DNA of 64,000 bases, taken from Microbacterium oryzae (GTDB lineage: Bacteria > Actinomycetota > Actinomycetes > Actinomycetales > Microbacteriaceae). Below the pieces are notes generated by a model, which saw nothing but the letters and a program-made list of their open reading frames with translations, ran no database searches and was not told the origin of the DNA. Of the stretch, positions 1-7,406 are shown in pieces; within the stretch, counting starts at the first letter, position 1, and every line of letters begins with the position of its first letter. The stretch is taken from the NCBI RefSeq assembly GCF_009735645.1, contig NZ_CP032550.1, positions 310,001-374,000 of the forward strand, read 5' to 3'. The translations under genes and the position numbers were made by a program.

Positions 1-740
1 TCGTGCACGTCGACGGCAAGGTCGACCCCGCGAGCGACATGGAGACGATCAACACCGAGCTGATCCTCGCCGACCTCCAGACTCTCGAGAAGGCGCTGCC
101 GCGCCTCGAGAAGGAGGTCAAGGGCAAGAAGACCGACCCCGCCGTCTTCGCCGCCGCGCAGGAGGCGAAGGCCGTGCTCGACACCGGGAAGACGCTCTTC
201 CAGGCCGGCTTCGACGTCGCCCCCATCAAGGAGCTCGGCCTGCTCACGGCGAAGCCGACCCTCTACGTCTTCAACGTCGACGAGGGCGTCCTGACGGACG
301 CCGATCGGATGGCCGAGCTCGCGTCGCTCGTCGCCCCCGCGAAGGCGGTCTTCCTGGACGCCAAGGTGGAGTCCGAGCTCATCGACCTCGAGCCCGCCGA
401 GGCGCTCGAGCTCCTCCAGTCGCTCGGCCAGGAGGAGTCCGGTCTCGACCAGCTCGCGCGCGTGGGCTTCCAGACCCTGGGCCTCCAGACCTACCTCACG
501 GCGGGGCCGAAGGAGGCGCGTGCGTGGACCATCCGCAAGGGATGGACCGCCCCGCAGGCCGCCGGCGTCATCCACACCGACTTCGAGCGCGGCTTCATCA
601 AGGCCGAGATCGTGTCGTTCGCCGACCTCGACGAGGCCGGCTCGATGAGCGAGGCGAAGTCCAAGGGCCGCGTGCGCATCGAGGGCAAGGACTACGTCAT
701 GCAGGACGGCGACGTGGTGGAGTTCCGCTTCAACGTCTGA
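1..740 (+). CDS. ychF: YchF/OLA1 family ATPase, C-terminal part (5' end outside window)
   Basis: The reading frame is already open at the left edge, so the N-terminal part with the G1 loop is missing; 246 codons remain of a family of about 360 residues. The part seen is the end of the G domain, the helical coiled-coil insertion (from about ETINTELILADLQ) and the C-terminal TGS domain, ending in the typical VVEFRFNV. YchF is a cytosolic P-loop ATPase of the Obg-HflX group that binds ribosomes and is linked to redox stress. Family assignment is firm; the cellular role here is inferred from the family. Confidence 0.95.
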   Translation, partial: VHVDGKVDPASDMETINTELILADLQTLEKALPRLEKEVKGKKTDPAVFAAAQEAKAVLDTGKTLFQAGFDVAPIKELGLLTAKPTLYVFNVDEGVLTDADRMAELASLVAPAKAVFLDAKVESELIDLEPAEALELLQSLGQEESGLDQLARVGFQTLGLQTYLTAGPKEARAWTIRKGWTAPQAAGVIHTDFERGFIKAEIVSFADLDEAGSMSEAKSKGRVRIEGKDYVMQDGDVVEFRFNV

Positions 741-779
741 CTCGGGGCGAGGTCCGGTCGGGCTGCCCGCGCGGCTCGC

Positions 780-1163
780 CTACTCCTGGTAGCTCGGCGA
801 CCACTCCGGCAGCTGCTGCAGGGCCCAGCCGTTGCCGTCGGGGTCCGAGAAGTACACGAACGTTCCCCATGCCTGCTCGTCCAGCTCGCTCGGCTCGACG
901 CCCGCTGCGAGGAGGGACTCGCGGGCTGCGGCGGCGTCCTTGACGACGCACTGCAGGCCCTTCACCGAGCCAGGGGGCATCTCGGTGAAGTTCGTGTCGA
1001 GCACGATGGAGCAGGCCGATCCCGGGGGCGTGAGCTGGATGAAGCGCACCTCCTCCGACACGGTGTGATCGTGGTCGGCGTTGAAGCCGATCTTCACGTA
1101 GAAGTCCTTCGCTCGGTCGAGGTCGCTCACCGGCACGGCGATGAGCTCGAGCTTCCAGTCCAT
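780..1163 (-). CDS. VOC (glyoxalase/bleomycin-resistance fold) family protein
   Basis: The protein has 127 residues, one typical vicinal-oxygen-chelate domain of two beta-alpha-beta-beta-beta halves. It starts MDWKLELIAVPVSDLDRAKD, where D-RAKDFY is the family hallmark, and ends FSDPDGNGWALQQ, the usual last strand. The ATG at 1163 is chosen because GGAAGG lies about 8 bases upstream and the homologous domain starts there; the frame stays open further upstream without supporting signals. VOC proteins include glyoxalases, dioxygenases and drug-binding proteins, and the substrate cannot be read from the sequence. It converges on ychF with 39 bases between. Confidence 0.85.
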   Translation of the reverse strand: MDWKLELIAVPVSDLDRAKDFYVKIGFNADHDHTVSEEVRFIQLTPPGSACSIVLDTNFTEMPPGSVKGLQCVVKDAAAARESLLAAGVEPSELDEQAWGTFVYFSDPDGNGWALQQLPEWSPSYQE

Positions 1164-1283
1164 GCCCAGATCCTTCCGTTGCGGACGATGCGTCGTCGCT
1201 CCGCCCCTCACGCTCACATATCGTCCTCGGCGCGGTGCCGGCCCGCAATGGCGGCTGTGCTTTGGTGCCCCCGGCGCGCGGCG

Positions 1284-1289
1284 TACGCT
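1284..1289 (+). promoter_or_regulatory. -10 box of the small acidic protein gene
   Basis: TACGCT fits the TANNNT actinobacterial -10 and would start transcription near 1296, leaving a short leader that carries the AAGG ribosome binding site before the GTG at 1318. Confidence 0.45.
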
Positions 1290-1317
1290 GTGGGTGCCGC
1301 CGACGTAAGGATGCACC

Positions 1318-1488
1318 GTGACCGATCACGACGAGAGCTCTTCGCACCGACACGTTCCCGCTCCGGGCGAGCCGGAGATCCCCGAACTCGAGGAGGACGA
1401 GACGATCGCGCCGCGTCCGGAGGAGGAGATCGCCGACGCTCTCCGCGCCACCCCCGACGTCGAGGACCACGGTCAGCACACCGGGTGA
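1318..1488 (+). CDS. small acidic protein of 56 residues, unknown function
   Basis: A short frame opens with GTG at 1318, preceded by TAAGGATG at a good Shine-Dalgarno distance, and ends with TGA at 1486-1488. The product is very acidic and proline-rich (about one third Asp/Glu; PEIPELEEDE, then RPEEEIADAL) with no membrane segment or cysteine. It looks like a small disordered cytosolic protein. A -10 box lies at 1284-1289 and codon use is high-GC throughout, which supports a real gene, but I do not recognise a family. It could be a local short ORF without function. Confidence 0.55.
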   Translation: MTDHDESSSHRHVPAPGEPEIPELEEDETIAPRPEEEIADALRATPDVEDHGQHTG

Positions 1489-1535
1489 GGCCCGCGGCCG
1501 CGGTCAGCTCGAGATCGCCGGTGTCGGTGTTCTGG

Positions 1536-1541
1536 CATGCT
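1536..1541 (+). promoter_or_regulatory. -10 box of a predicted leaderless GNAT mRNA
   Basis: CATGCT ends exactly 6 bases before the ATG at 1548. The GGAGG in the gap touches the ATG and so cannot act as a normal Shine-Dalgarno site. Confidence 0.4.
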
Positions 1542-1547
1542 CGGAGG

Positions 1548-2066
1548 ATGGCTGAACTCGTCGTGCCCGACGTCCGCTTCCACACGTCTTTTCTCGAGTC
1601 TCACCGCGAATGGGCGGGTGCGGGGCAGGACGGCGCCGGGCTCCATGAGGACGATGACATCGTGACCCCGGGCGGGTTCGAGCGGTGGGTCGCGGAACTC
1701 GTCGCCTCGGAGCACACCCCTCGACGGCCCGGTCTCGTGCCGGACACGTATCGCTGGATCGTCGAGGGAGACGAGTACCTCGGCGCCGTGTCGTTCCGGC
1801 ACGAGCTCACGGAATGGCTGCATGATTTCGGCGGGCACATCGGGTACGGCGTGCGGCCATCCGCGCGGGGCAGGGGACTGGCCTCGTGGGCCCTGGGGTG
1901 CACGCTCGACCTGGCGCGGGAGCGAGGCTACCCCCGTGTTCTGCTGGTGTGCCGGGACGACAACGCGGCGTCCGCGCGCGTGATCGAGAAGAACGGCGGG
2001 ATTCTGGAGGACAAGCGCCGTGACGGCGACACGCTCCTGCGCCGGTACTGGGTGAATCTGCGCTGA
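1548..2066 (+). CDS. GNAT family N-acetyltransferase
   Basis: The 172-residue protein has the GNAT acetyl-CoA signature: a strand with EYLGAVSFRHEL, then GYGVRPSARGRGLASWALG (the R-G-R-G pyrophosphate loop), then the N-A-A-S-A-R-V-I-E-K-N-G motif of strand 5 and helix 4. The C-terminal IEKNGGILEDKR resembles acetyltransferases acting on small amines or protein N-termini, but the acceptor is unknown. The ATG at 1548 sits 6 bases after a CATGCT hexamer, which favours leaderless initiation; a GTG at 1563 is the main alternative. The gene stands alone, with a convergent neighbour 25 bases downstream. Confidence 0.88.
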   Translation: MAELVVPDVRFHTSFLESHREWAGAGQDGAGLHEDDDIVTPGGFERWVAELVASEHTPRRPGLVPDTYRWIVEGDEYLGAVSFRHELTEWLHDFGGHIGYGVRPSARGRGLASWALGCTLDLARERGYPRVLLVCRDDNAASARVIEKNGGILEDKRRDGDTLLRRYWVNLR

Positions 2067-2091
2067 GGGCCCTCCTGTCTCGCGGGCATGC

Positions 2092-2382
2092 TCAGGCGAT
2101 CTCCCCGCGCAGCCGCACCACGCCGCCGACGACGTCGCCGACGTCGATGCGCTCGGCGCGCTGGACGGCGACCTTCACCGGCAGCAGGAATCGGCCCTCA
2201 CGCGGCCACATCGCGGTGTCGAACTCGGTGTCGCCGATCGTCGCGGTCACCGGCACCTGACCCCAGTACACCAGCCCTCGCGCGGCCTCCTTGATGTCCT
2301 CGGAGACGTCGCTCGACAGCGGTGCGAAGACGAACGGCGCCGGGCCTCGCCATTCGATCAGCTCTGCTTCGAATTCCCACAC
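2092..2382 (-). CDS. DUF1905 domain protein
   Basis: This 96-residue protein is a complete DUF1905 domain: it begins with a strand ending in WRGPAPFVFAPL, has VYWGQVPVTATIGDTEFDTAMWPREGRFLLPVK in the middle and ends with GDVVGGVVRL. DUF1905 is a small beta-barrel of unknown biochemical function, often fused to or near YdeI/OmdA-type proteins. Its ATG lies 13 bases after the stop codon of the reductase-like gene upstream, so the two are probably one operon. No signal peptide or membrane helix is seen. Confidence 0.85.
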   Translation of the reverse strand: MWEFEAELIEWRGPAPFVFAPLSSDVSEDIKEAARGLVYWGQVPVTATIGDTEFDTAMWPREGRFLLPVKVAVQRAERIDVGDVVGGVVRLRGEIA

Positions 2383-2395
2383 CGTCGGCCCTGCC

Positions 2396-2941
2396 TCACC
2401 GCTCGAGGACGCGGAAGCGCAGGTGCGTCTCGCTGGCGAACGCCGAGGTCTCCAGCCGCTCGAGATCGACCCGGATGCCGAGGCCGGCGAACAGGGAGAT
2501 CCCGTCGCCGAGCAGCACGGGCACCACGTCCAGGTGGATCTCGTCGACGAGACCGAGCCGCAGGCACTGGCGGGAGATGCTGCCGCCGAGCAGGCTCACC
2601 CATCCGTCTCCCGCCGCCTCCTTCGCGGTCGCCACCGCCGCGGCGATGTCGTCCACGACGAACGTGTAGGTGACGCCGTCCCTCTCGATCGGGTCGGTCG
2701 CCTGATGCGTCATGAGGAACACCGGCACCTCGAGCATGCCGCCGTACGGGATCTCGCCCTCCTCGATCGTCCGGCTCCTGTTCGCGCCGCCTACGATGGC
2801 GCCGATCCGCTCGCAGACGCGCGCGACGACATCCCCGTCTTCCGGGGCCGACGGGAAGTCGAACATCCAGTCCACGCCGCCGTCGGGATCGGCGAGGTAC
2901 CCGTCGAGCGTCACGGTGGCGTGAATCATCACGGTGGCCAT
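2396..2941 (-). CDS. dihydrofolate reductase family (RibD C-terminal-like) protein
   Basis: The 181-residue protein has the RibD-C/DHFR-like fold: strand 1 with TVTLDGYLADPDGG, the motif GGANRSRTIEEG where a nucleotide would bind, and the late VSLLGGSISRQCLRLGLVDEIHLDVVP that is near invariant in the family. Such proteins use NADPH, but most single-domain bacterial members have no proven substrate and are not the folate enzyme. The ATG follows GGAGGG at about 7 bases. A -10 box lies at 2987-2992 and a hairpin sits in the leader. It is the first gene of a two-gene operon with DUF1905. Confidence 0.88.
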   Translation of the reverse strand: MATVMIHATVTLDGYLADPDGGVDWMFDFPSAPEDGDVVARVCERIGAIVGGANRSRTIEEGEIPYGGMLEVPVFLMTHQATDPIERDGVTYTFVVDDIAAAVATAKEAAGDGWVSLLGGSISRQCLRLGLVDEIHLDVVPVLLGDGISLFAGLGIRVDLERLETSAFASETHLRFRVLER

Positions 2942-2959
2942 CGTCGTCCCTCCGTCGGT

Positions 2960-2977
2960 CGCGGTCGCCCGACCGCG
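2960..2977 (-). other. 5' leader hairpin of the reductase-like gene
   Basis: CGCGGTCG and CGACCGCG are perfect 8-base arms with CC between. The structure falls close to the predicted transcript 5' end, just upstream of the ribosome binding site. Confidence 0.45.
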
Positions 2978-2986
2978 ATGACGCCC

Positions 2987-2992
2987 AGGGTA
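2987..2992 (-). promoter_or_regulatory. -10 box of the reductase-DUF1905 operon
   Basis: TACCCT on the minus strand, about 46 bases before the ATG at 2941, predicts a short leader containing the hairpin and the GGAGGG site. Confidence 0.4.
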
Positions 2993-3031
2993 CGCGCGCG
3001 TTCGCGGCCGCGCACCGCCCTCGCGACGCGC

Positions 3032-3415
3032 TCAGCGCAGCTCGAGCCGGACGCCCGGGTGCCCGGCGAAGACCTCGACGACGAGATCGAAGTACGTCGG
3101 GCCGCTGCCGGCCGCCAGCGCGGTCAGCTGGCGGCGGATGCGCTGGTCGTCGAACACGCCGGGGCGGTCGAGCTTGCCCTGCAGCCACTCTCGCGTCGCC
3201 GCGACTCCGAGCGCCTGCCGACTGCGCTCGTGATCGGCCCAGATGAACATCGCGGCCGGCTCCGGGGCGCTTTCGAAGCGATACAGCACGTCATCCAGAG
3301 CATCGAGGCTCGCGCCCATGCGCCAGTCCTCCCCGGTCATGAGCAGGTCGTTGAGCTGCTCGTAGAGGTCGTCGATCGACGCGATCGCGGCGCCGTCGAC
3401 GCGGAAGATCTCCAT
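3032..3415 (-). CDS. barstar-like ribonuclease-inhibitor family protein
   Basis: The 127-residue protein follows the barstar pattern: an N-terminal strand MEIFRVDGAAIASIDDLYEQL, then GASLDALDDVLYRF (the conserved N/S-L-D-A-L-D-D helix that plugs the barnase active site), and a final strand. Barstars neutralise secreted guanyl-specific RNases inside the cell. No RNase partner gene is present nearby. It begins 10 bases after the stop of the penicillin-binding protein gene, so it is probably co-transcribed with it. The length is greater than the 90 residues of classical barstar, and the residues between about 60 and 110 are specific to this group. Confidence 0.8.
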   Translation of the reverse strand: MEIFRVDGAAIASIDDLYEQLNDLLMTGEDWRMGASLDALDDVLYRFESAPEPAAMFIWADHERSRQALGVAATREWLQGKLDRPGVFDDQRIRRQLTALAAGSGPTYFDLVVEVFAGHPGVRLELR

Positions 3416-3425
3416 GCCGGTCGCC

Positions 3426-5330
3426 TCAGAACCTCTCGAACAGCGCCTGCAGCAGCGGTCCGGCGGTCTCCGCGCCAGACGTGCCGTCCTCCACGAAGAC
3501 GGCGGCGGCGAGGTCGCCGTGCGTTCCCACCATCCAGCTGTGCTTCGGGTACTCGCCATCGCCATCCGGCTCGCCGTACTCGGCCGTGCCCGTCTTCGCT
3601 CCCACCGGCTCGCCGGGGATGCCGGCGAGGAACGTCGCCGAGCCCTCCGTCACCACGGCGCGCATGAGCTCCCGCAGAGCCGAGGCTTCCTCGGGAGCGA
3701 GGGGCTGCGCGGGCTGCGCCGTCGCGTCCGCCTCGGGCTTCGCCGATGCATCCGTGTCGTCGTCGGCGATGAGCTGCGGGGCGACCGTGTGGCCGGCGCC
3801 GATGGAGGCGGCGACCGTGGCCATCCCGAGCGGCGTGGCGAGGATGCGACCCTGTCCGATGAGGTCGGCCGCGCGCTCGGTCTCGCCCTCGGGCTCGGGC
3901 ACCTGACCGAGAGAGGCGGGGTAGCCGAGGTCGGCGTCGGGCGCGAGTCCGAGTGACGCGGCCGCGGCGGCGAGCTCGCCGTCTCCGATGCGGTCGCGCG
4001 CGCCGATCACGGCCGTGTTGCAGGAGTTTGCGATCGCCGTGCGGAAGGTGACGTCGCCGAGCGCCGACGCGGGGTAGTCGTCGTAGTTGCGGAAGGTGAA
4101 GCCGTCGACCTCGAGCGACTCGGGGCACGACAGCACGTCGTCGAGCGACGCGCCCGCGCGGATCAGCGCGAGCGAGGTCACCAGCTTGAAGGTCGACCCC
4201 GGCGGGTACTGCCCGGTCGAGGCGATGTCGAGACCGCCGGCGCCGTTCGCGAGCGCCAGCACCTCTCCGGTCGACGGGCGGATGGTCACGATCGCACTGG
4301 CGGGCGCATCCTCGCCGAGCCCTGCGACGATCTCCTCCGCGGCCGACTGGATGGCCGGATCGAGCGTCAGGGACAGCGGCCGGCCATCCGCGCCGTCGAA
4401 CTCCGCCAGCGTGCGCCGCTCGTCGTCGTCGCCCACGGCCTCGATCGCGATGCTCGGCGTGCCGCGCAGCTGGGCGTCGAACGTCTGCTGCAACCCGGAG
4501 AGCCCGACGACGTCGCCGGCGCGCACCGAGCCATCCGACGCCTCGACGATCTCGGCCGTGGCGTCGCCGACCGCACCGAGCAGCTCGCGCGCGAAGTCGC
4601 GCGTCGGCGCGAGCGGCAGGGTGTCGGGTACCACGATCGCACCGGGGATCTCCAGGAAGTCGGGGGCGACGTGCTGGTCCTCCTCGCCCTCCCGCACGAC
4701 GATCGCCTCGACGAAGGCCTGCGGGCCGGCGCTCTCGGCCGAGGCGCGGAAGGCCGCAGGGTCGATGCCGACGGCGCCGGCGATCCGCTCGGCGGACGCG
4801 CCGACCTCATCCGCCGTGATGCGCGTCCTGTCGAGTCCGTAGCGGCCGACCGGGCGCTCGGCGACGATCGGCTCGGAGCCTTCGCCGAGGATGCCGGCGC
4901 GCTCGCCGAACTCGCGGCTCACCTCGATCCGCTCGCCCGCGGCGAGATCCGGAGCGAGGGCCGCCGGGTCCCACTGCACGACCCACTCGTCCTCACCCTC
5001 CGCGAGCGCCGTGGTCGTGTCGTACGCCCACTCGTGACCCTCGACGTCCCACGTCCAGTGCAGGGCGACCGTTCCCTCATCGCCCTCGCGCTCGACCTCG
5101 TCGGCAGACACCTCGACGTCGTAGTCGGCCAGCGGCGCGACCTGCTCCTCGAACGCGGCTGCCGCCGCGGGGTCGGCGAGGGAGACGCCGCCGAGCGTGT
5201 GCTCGCTCAGCGCCGCGGTCAGATCAGCTGCGGCAGCCTCGGCCTGATCGTCCGCTTGAGAGCACGCGGCGAGGGGGAGGAGAAGGGCGAGGATGGCCGC
5301 GCTGGCGCCGCGCCGGAGCGGGAAGGGCAT
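3426..5330 (-). CDS. lipoprotein penicillin-binding protein with MecA_N-like (NTF2) domain
   Basis: The 634-residue protein starts with a lipoprotein signal (hydrophobic ILALLLPLAAC, Cys at about residue 24). Next come an NTF2-like MecA_N domain (about 30-150), a PBP dimerisation domain (about 160-330) and a transpeptidase domain. Its three active-site motifs are visible: STFK with Ser379 as nucleophile, SCN at 436-438 and KTG at 579-581. It cross-links peptidoglycan outside the membrane; whether it has low beta-lactam affinity like MecA cannot be told. The ATG at 5330 has AAAGGA 7 bases upstream. The barstar-like gene follows 10 bases downstream. Confidence 0.9.
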   Translation of the reverse strand: MPFPLRRGASAAILALLLPLAACSQADDQAEAAAADLTAALSEHTLGGVSLADPAAAAAFEEQVAPLADYDVEVSADEVEREGDEGTVALHWTWDVEGHEWAYDTTTALAEGEDEWVVQWDPAALAPDLAAGERIEVSREFGERAGILGEGSEPIVAERPVGRYGLDRTRITADEVGASAERIAGAVGIDPAAFRASAESAGPQAFVEAIVVREGEEDQHVAPDFLEIPGAIVVPDTLPLAPTRDFARELLGAVGDATAEIVEASDGSVRAGDVVGLSGLQQTFDAQLRGTPSIAIEAVGDDDERRTLAEFDGADGRPLSLTLDPAIQSAAEEIVAGLGEDAPASAIVTIRPSTGEVLALANGAGGLDIASTGQYPPGSTFKLVTSLALIRAGASLDDVLSCPESLEVDGFTFRNYDDYPASALGDVTFRTAIANSCNTAVIGARDRIGDGELAAAAASLGLAPDADLGYPASLGQVPEPEGETERAADLIGQGRILATPLGMATVAASIGAGHTVAPQLIADDDTDASAKPEADATAQPAQPLAPEEASALRELMRAVVTEGSATFLAGIPGEPVGAKTGTAEYGEPDGDGEYPKHSWMVGTHGDLAAAVFVEDGTSGAETAGPLLQALFERF

Positions 5331-5407
5331 GAGCAGGTCCTTTCGGAGGCGACGGTCCTCCGTCATCCTGTCATGTCGGTACGACGCCCGCGCGGGCGGG
5401 GTCGGCG

Positions 5408-6061
5408 TCACACGGGGCGCCCCGCCCGCGACATGGCGTCGGCGAAGCCGTCGAGAAGCAGCTCCAGACCGTACTCGAACTCGGCCGTATCGTCCTGCCC
5501 ATTGAGAGTGGGGCCGATCTCCGTGACGAGAGGGAGGAGCCTGGCGGCACTCAGCTCGTCGATGCTCTCGCGCGCGGGAGGAGTGATGCGCCGCGCCTCC
5601 GCCCCGAAGTAGCCGCCCAGCTCGACGTCGATGGTGCCGAGCGAGTATGCGGCGAGGGCCCGGTAGCAGCGGGCGGTGCTCAGCGCGTCGAAGCCGGCTC
5701 GACGGAAGCAACGGAACCCTGCTTCCACGAAGGCGAGAGCGTCCGGGGTGTGGGGCGGGAACCGGCGGATGAGAGTCGCGGCTCGCGGATGACGCAGCGC
5801 GACGTCGCGCACCGATCGCATGATGAAGCGCATCGCGTCGCGCCAGTGGAGCTCATCGGTCGGAGTCGCGACCTCGGCCAGGAGCAGCTGCGTGACGCCG
5901 TCGAGGAGCGCCTGTTTGTCGGGGAAGTAGGTGTAGATCGACATCGCCGACGAGCCGAGGGTCTGCGCGAGCTTCCGCATGCTCAGCGCGTCCTCGCCCT
6001 CGGCATCGATCACGGCCAGCGCGGCTTCCGCGATGGTCCGTTGCGAGAGCTTCTCCGCCAT
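5408..6061 (-). CDS. TetR family transcriptional regulator
   Basis: The 217-residue protein has an N-terminal TetR helix-turn-helix (about residues 7-50: TIAEAALAVIDAEGEDALSM, then SSAMSIYTYFPDKQALLDGV) and a TetR_C_1-like ligand domain rich in Ala, Leu and Arg. The ATG at 6061 follows GGGGGAGG at about 6 bases. It is transcribed away from the GNAT-ABC-FtsX-MFS genes across a 97-base region packed with GTAC half sites, so it very likely represses that cassette and itself. The inducer is unknown; by analogy it would be a compound exported or modified by the cassette. Confidence 0.9.
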   Translation of the reverse strand: MAEKLSQRTIAEAALAVIDAEGEDALSMRKLAQTLGSSAMSIYTYFPDKQALLDGVTQLLLAEVATPTDELHWRDAMRFIMRSVRDVALRHPRAATLIRRFPPHTPDALAFVEAGFRCFRRAGFDALSTARCYRALAAYSLGTIDVELGGYFGAEARRITPPARESIDELSAARLLPLVTEIGPTLNGQDDTAEFEYGLELLLDGFADAMSRAGRPV

Positions 6062-6081
6062 ATCGACCTCCCCCTTGACAG

Positions 6082-6127
6082 CGTACACCGTACGGATCAC
6101 TATGTACGTCGTACCGTACGCCGTACG
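6082..6127. promoter_or_regulatory. repeated TetR-type operator
   Basis: Three dyads lie between the divergent starts: CGTAC-ACC-GTACG at 6082-6094, GTAC-GTC-GTAC at 6104-6114 and CGTAC-GCC-GTACG at 6115-6127. The two full sites are 33 bases apart, about three helical turns. They overlap the expected promoter zone of both the regulator and the cassette; TTGACA occurs at 6075-6080 and again at 6136-6141. Confidence 0.65.
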
Positions 6128-6158
6128 GCTGCAGATTGACACCGTAAGGGAGCATGTC

Positions 6159-6632
6159 ATGATCAGGATCCGCCAGGCGGGCACGGCCGATGCCCGCGAG
6201 ATCGACGCGATGGTGCGCGAGCTCGCTGCGCACGAGAATTCGCTCGAGCACGTGCAGGTCGACGCGACCGGATGGCAGAGGCAGCTCGCTCGTCCCGATG
6301 TCGTCGTCCTCCTCGCCGAAGACGACGACGAAGCGGTCGGATTCGCCTCGACCACGCGTCGACTGCATCTCTGGAGCGGGGGCGACCTCCTGGCCCTCGA
6401 CGACCTCTACGTGCGCCCCGAGCGCCGCGACCGCGGCGTGGGAGCGCAGCTGATGACCGCGGTCGCGCGTCTCGCCGCGGCGGACGACCTCCTCGTCGTG
6501 TGGGGCGTGCGGCTCGACAACAGCGCCGGCCAGCGCTTCTATGCCCGGCTCGGCGCCACTCTCAGCACCAAGATGACGGCCGCGTGGGCCCCCGAGGGGT
6601 ACCGACGGCACCTCGCGGCGACGAGCCGCTGA
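6159..6632 (+). CDS. GNAT family N-acetyltransferase, first gene of TetR-controlled cassette
   Basis: The 157-residue GNAT shows LLALDDLYVRPERRDRGVGAQLM with the R-x-x-G-x-G acetyl-CoA loop, and WGVRLDNSAGQRFYARLGATL at the C-terminal motif. The ATG at 6159 has AAGGGAG 7 bases upstream. It leads the cassette, followed after 21 bases by the ABC ATPase, which fits a role in acetylating the same toxic compound that the transporters export. That is inference from position; the acceptor substrate cannot be read from the sequence. Confidence 0.88.
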   Translation: MIRIRQAGTADAREIDAMVRELAAHENSLEHVQVDATGWQRQLARPDVVVLLAEDDDEAVGFASTTRRLHLWSGGDLLALDDLYVRPERRDRGVGAQLMTAVARLAAADDLLVVWGVRLDNSAGQRFYARLGATLSTKMTAAWAPEGYRRHLAATSR

Positions 6633-6653
6633 CGATTGGAAAGGTCGACGACG

Positions 6654-7406
6654 ATGTTCACCTCGCCCGTCATCGAGGCCCTCGGCCTCGAGAAGACCTA
6701 CGGCACCGGAGCGAGCGCGGTGCGTGCGCTCGACGGCGCCTCCCTGTCCATTCCCGGCGGGCGCCTGACGGCGATCATGGGGCCCTCCGGATCGGGAAAG
6801 TCCACGATGATGCACGCGATGGCCGGGCTCGACGCCGTGGACTCCGGCAGCATCCGGATCGGCGATCTCGAGATCGTCGGCATGAGCGAGCGGCAGCGCA
6901 CGGCACTGCGGCGAACGCGCATCGGCTTCGTCTTCCAGCAGTTCAACCTCGTGCCCGCACTCACCGCCCAGGAGAACATCGAGCTGCCGTTGCGGCTCGC
7001 CCGACGCCGCGTCGAGCCGGAGTGGCTGCGCGAGCTCACGACCATCCTCGGCATCGACGATCGGCTCGCGCATCGGCCCGCCGAGCTCTCCGGCGGACAG
7101 CAGCAGCGCGTGGCAGTGGCCCGCGCCCTGGCCGCGCGGCCGGAGGTCGTGTTCGCGGACGAGCCCACCGGGGCTCTCGACTCGCGAGCGAGCCATGCTC
7201 TGCTCGCCTTCCTTCGCCGTGCGGCTCACGAATTCGGCCAGACCATCGTGATGGTGACCCACGACCCCTCGGCGGCGGGCTACGCGGACCGCGTCGAGTT
7301 CCTGTCGGATGGCCGTGTGCGCGCGGCGCTGGACGACCCGACTCCCGAGACGGTGCTGGCCCGCATGGCAGAGGTCGAGCGCGGTGCCGAGGCGGTGACG
7401 GCATGA
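6654..7406 (+). CDS. ABC transporter ATP-binding protein, MacB/LolD type
   Basis: The 250-residue ATPase has Walker [10 protein letters not shown] (from about residue 43), Q-loop [22 protein letters not shown], signature [15 protein letters not shown], Walker [14 protein letters not shown] and the H-loop VTHD. The LDS after Walker B and the Q-loop sequence are typical of MacB/LolD/FtsE-like ATPases that pair with FtsX-type permeases. The ATG at 6654 follows GGAAAGG at 9 bases; a TTG at 6636 is possible but less likely. Its stop codon overlaps the permease start (ATGA), so the two are translationally coupled. Confidence 0.93.
   Translation: MFTSPVIEALGLEKTYGTGASAVRALDGASLSIPGGRLTAIMGPSGSGKSTMMHAMAGLDAVDSGSIRIGDLEIVGMSERQRTALRRTRIGFVFQQFNLVPALTAQENIELPLRLARRRVEPEWLRELTTILGIDDRLAHRPAELSGGQQQRVAVARALAARPEVVFADEPTGALDSRASHALLAFLRRAAHEFGQTIVMVTHDPSAAGYADRVEFLSDGRVRAALDDPTPETVLARMAEVERGAEAVTA

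Noticed and set aside
746..780. GGCGAG/CTCGCC pairing as a ychF terminator
   Set aside because: Only 6 bases pair across a 23-base loop; too weak to call.
2291..3667. A 458-residue plus-strand frame over the reductase and barstar genes
   Set aside because: No recognisable domain and opposite real genes with ribosome sites and family motifs.
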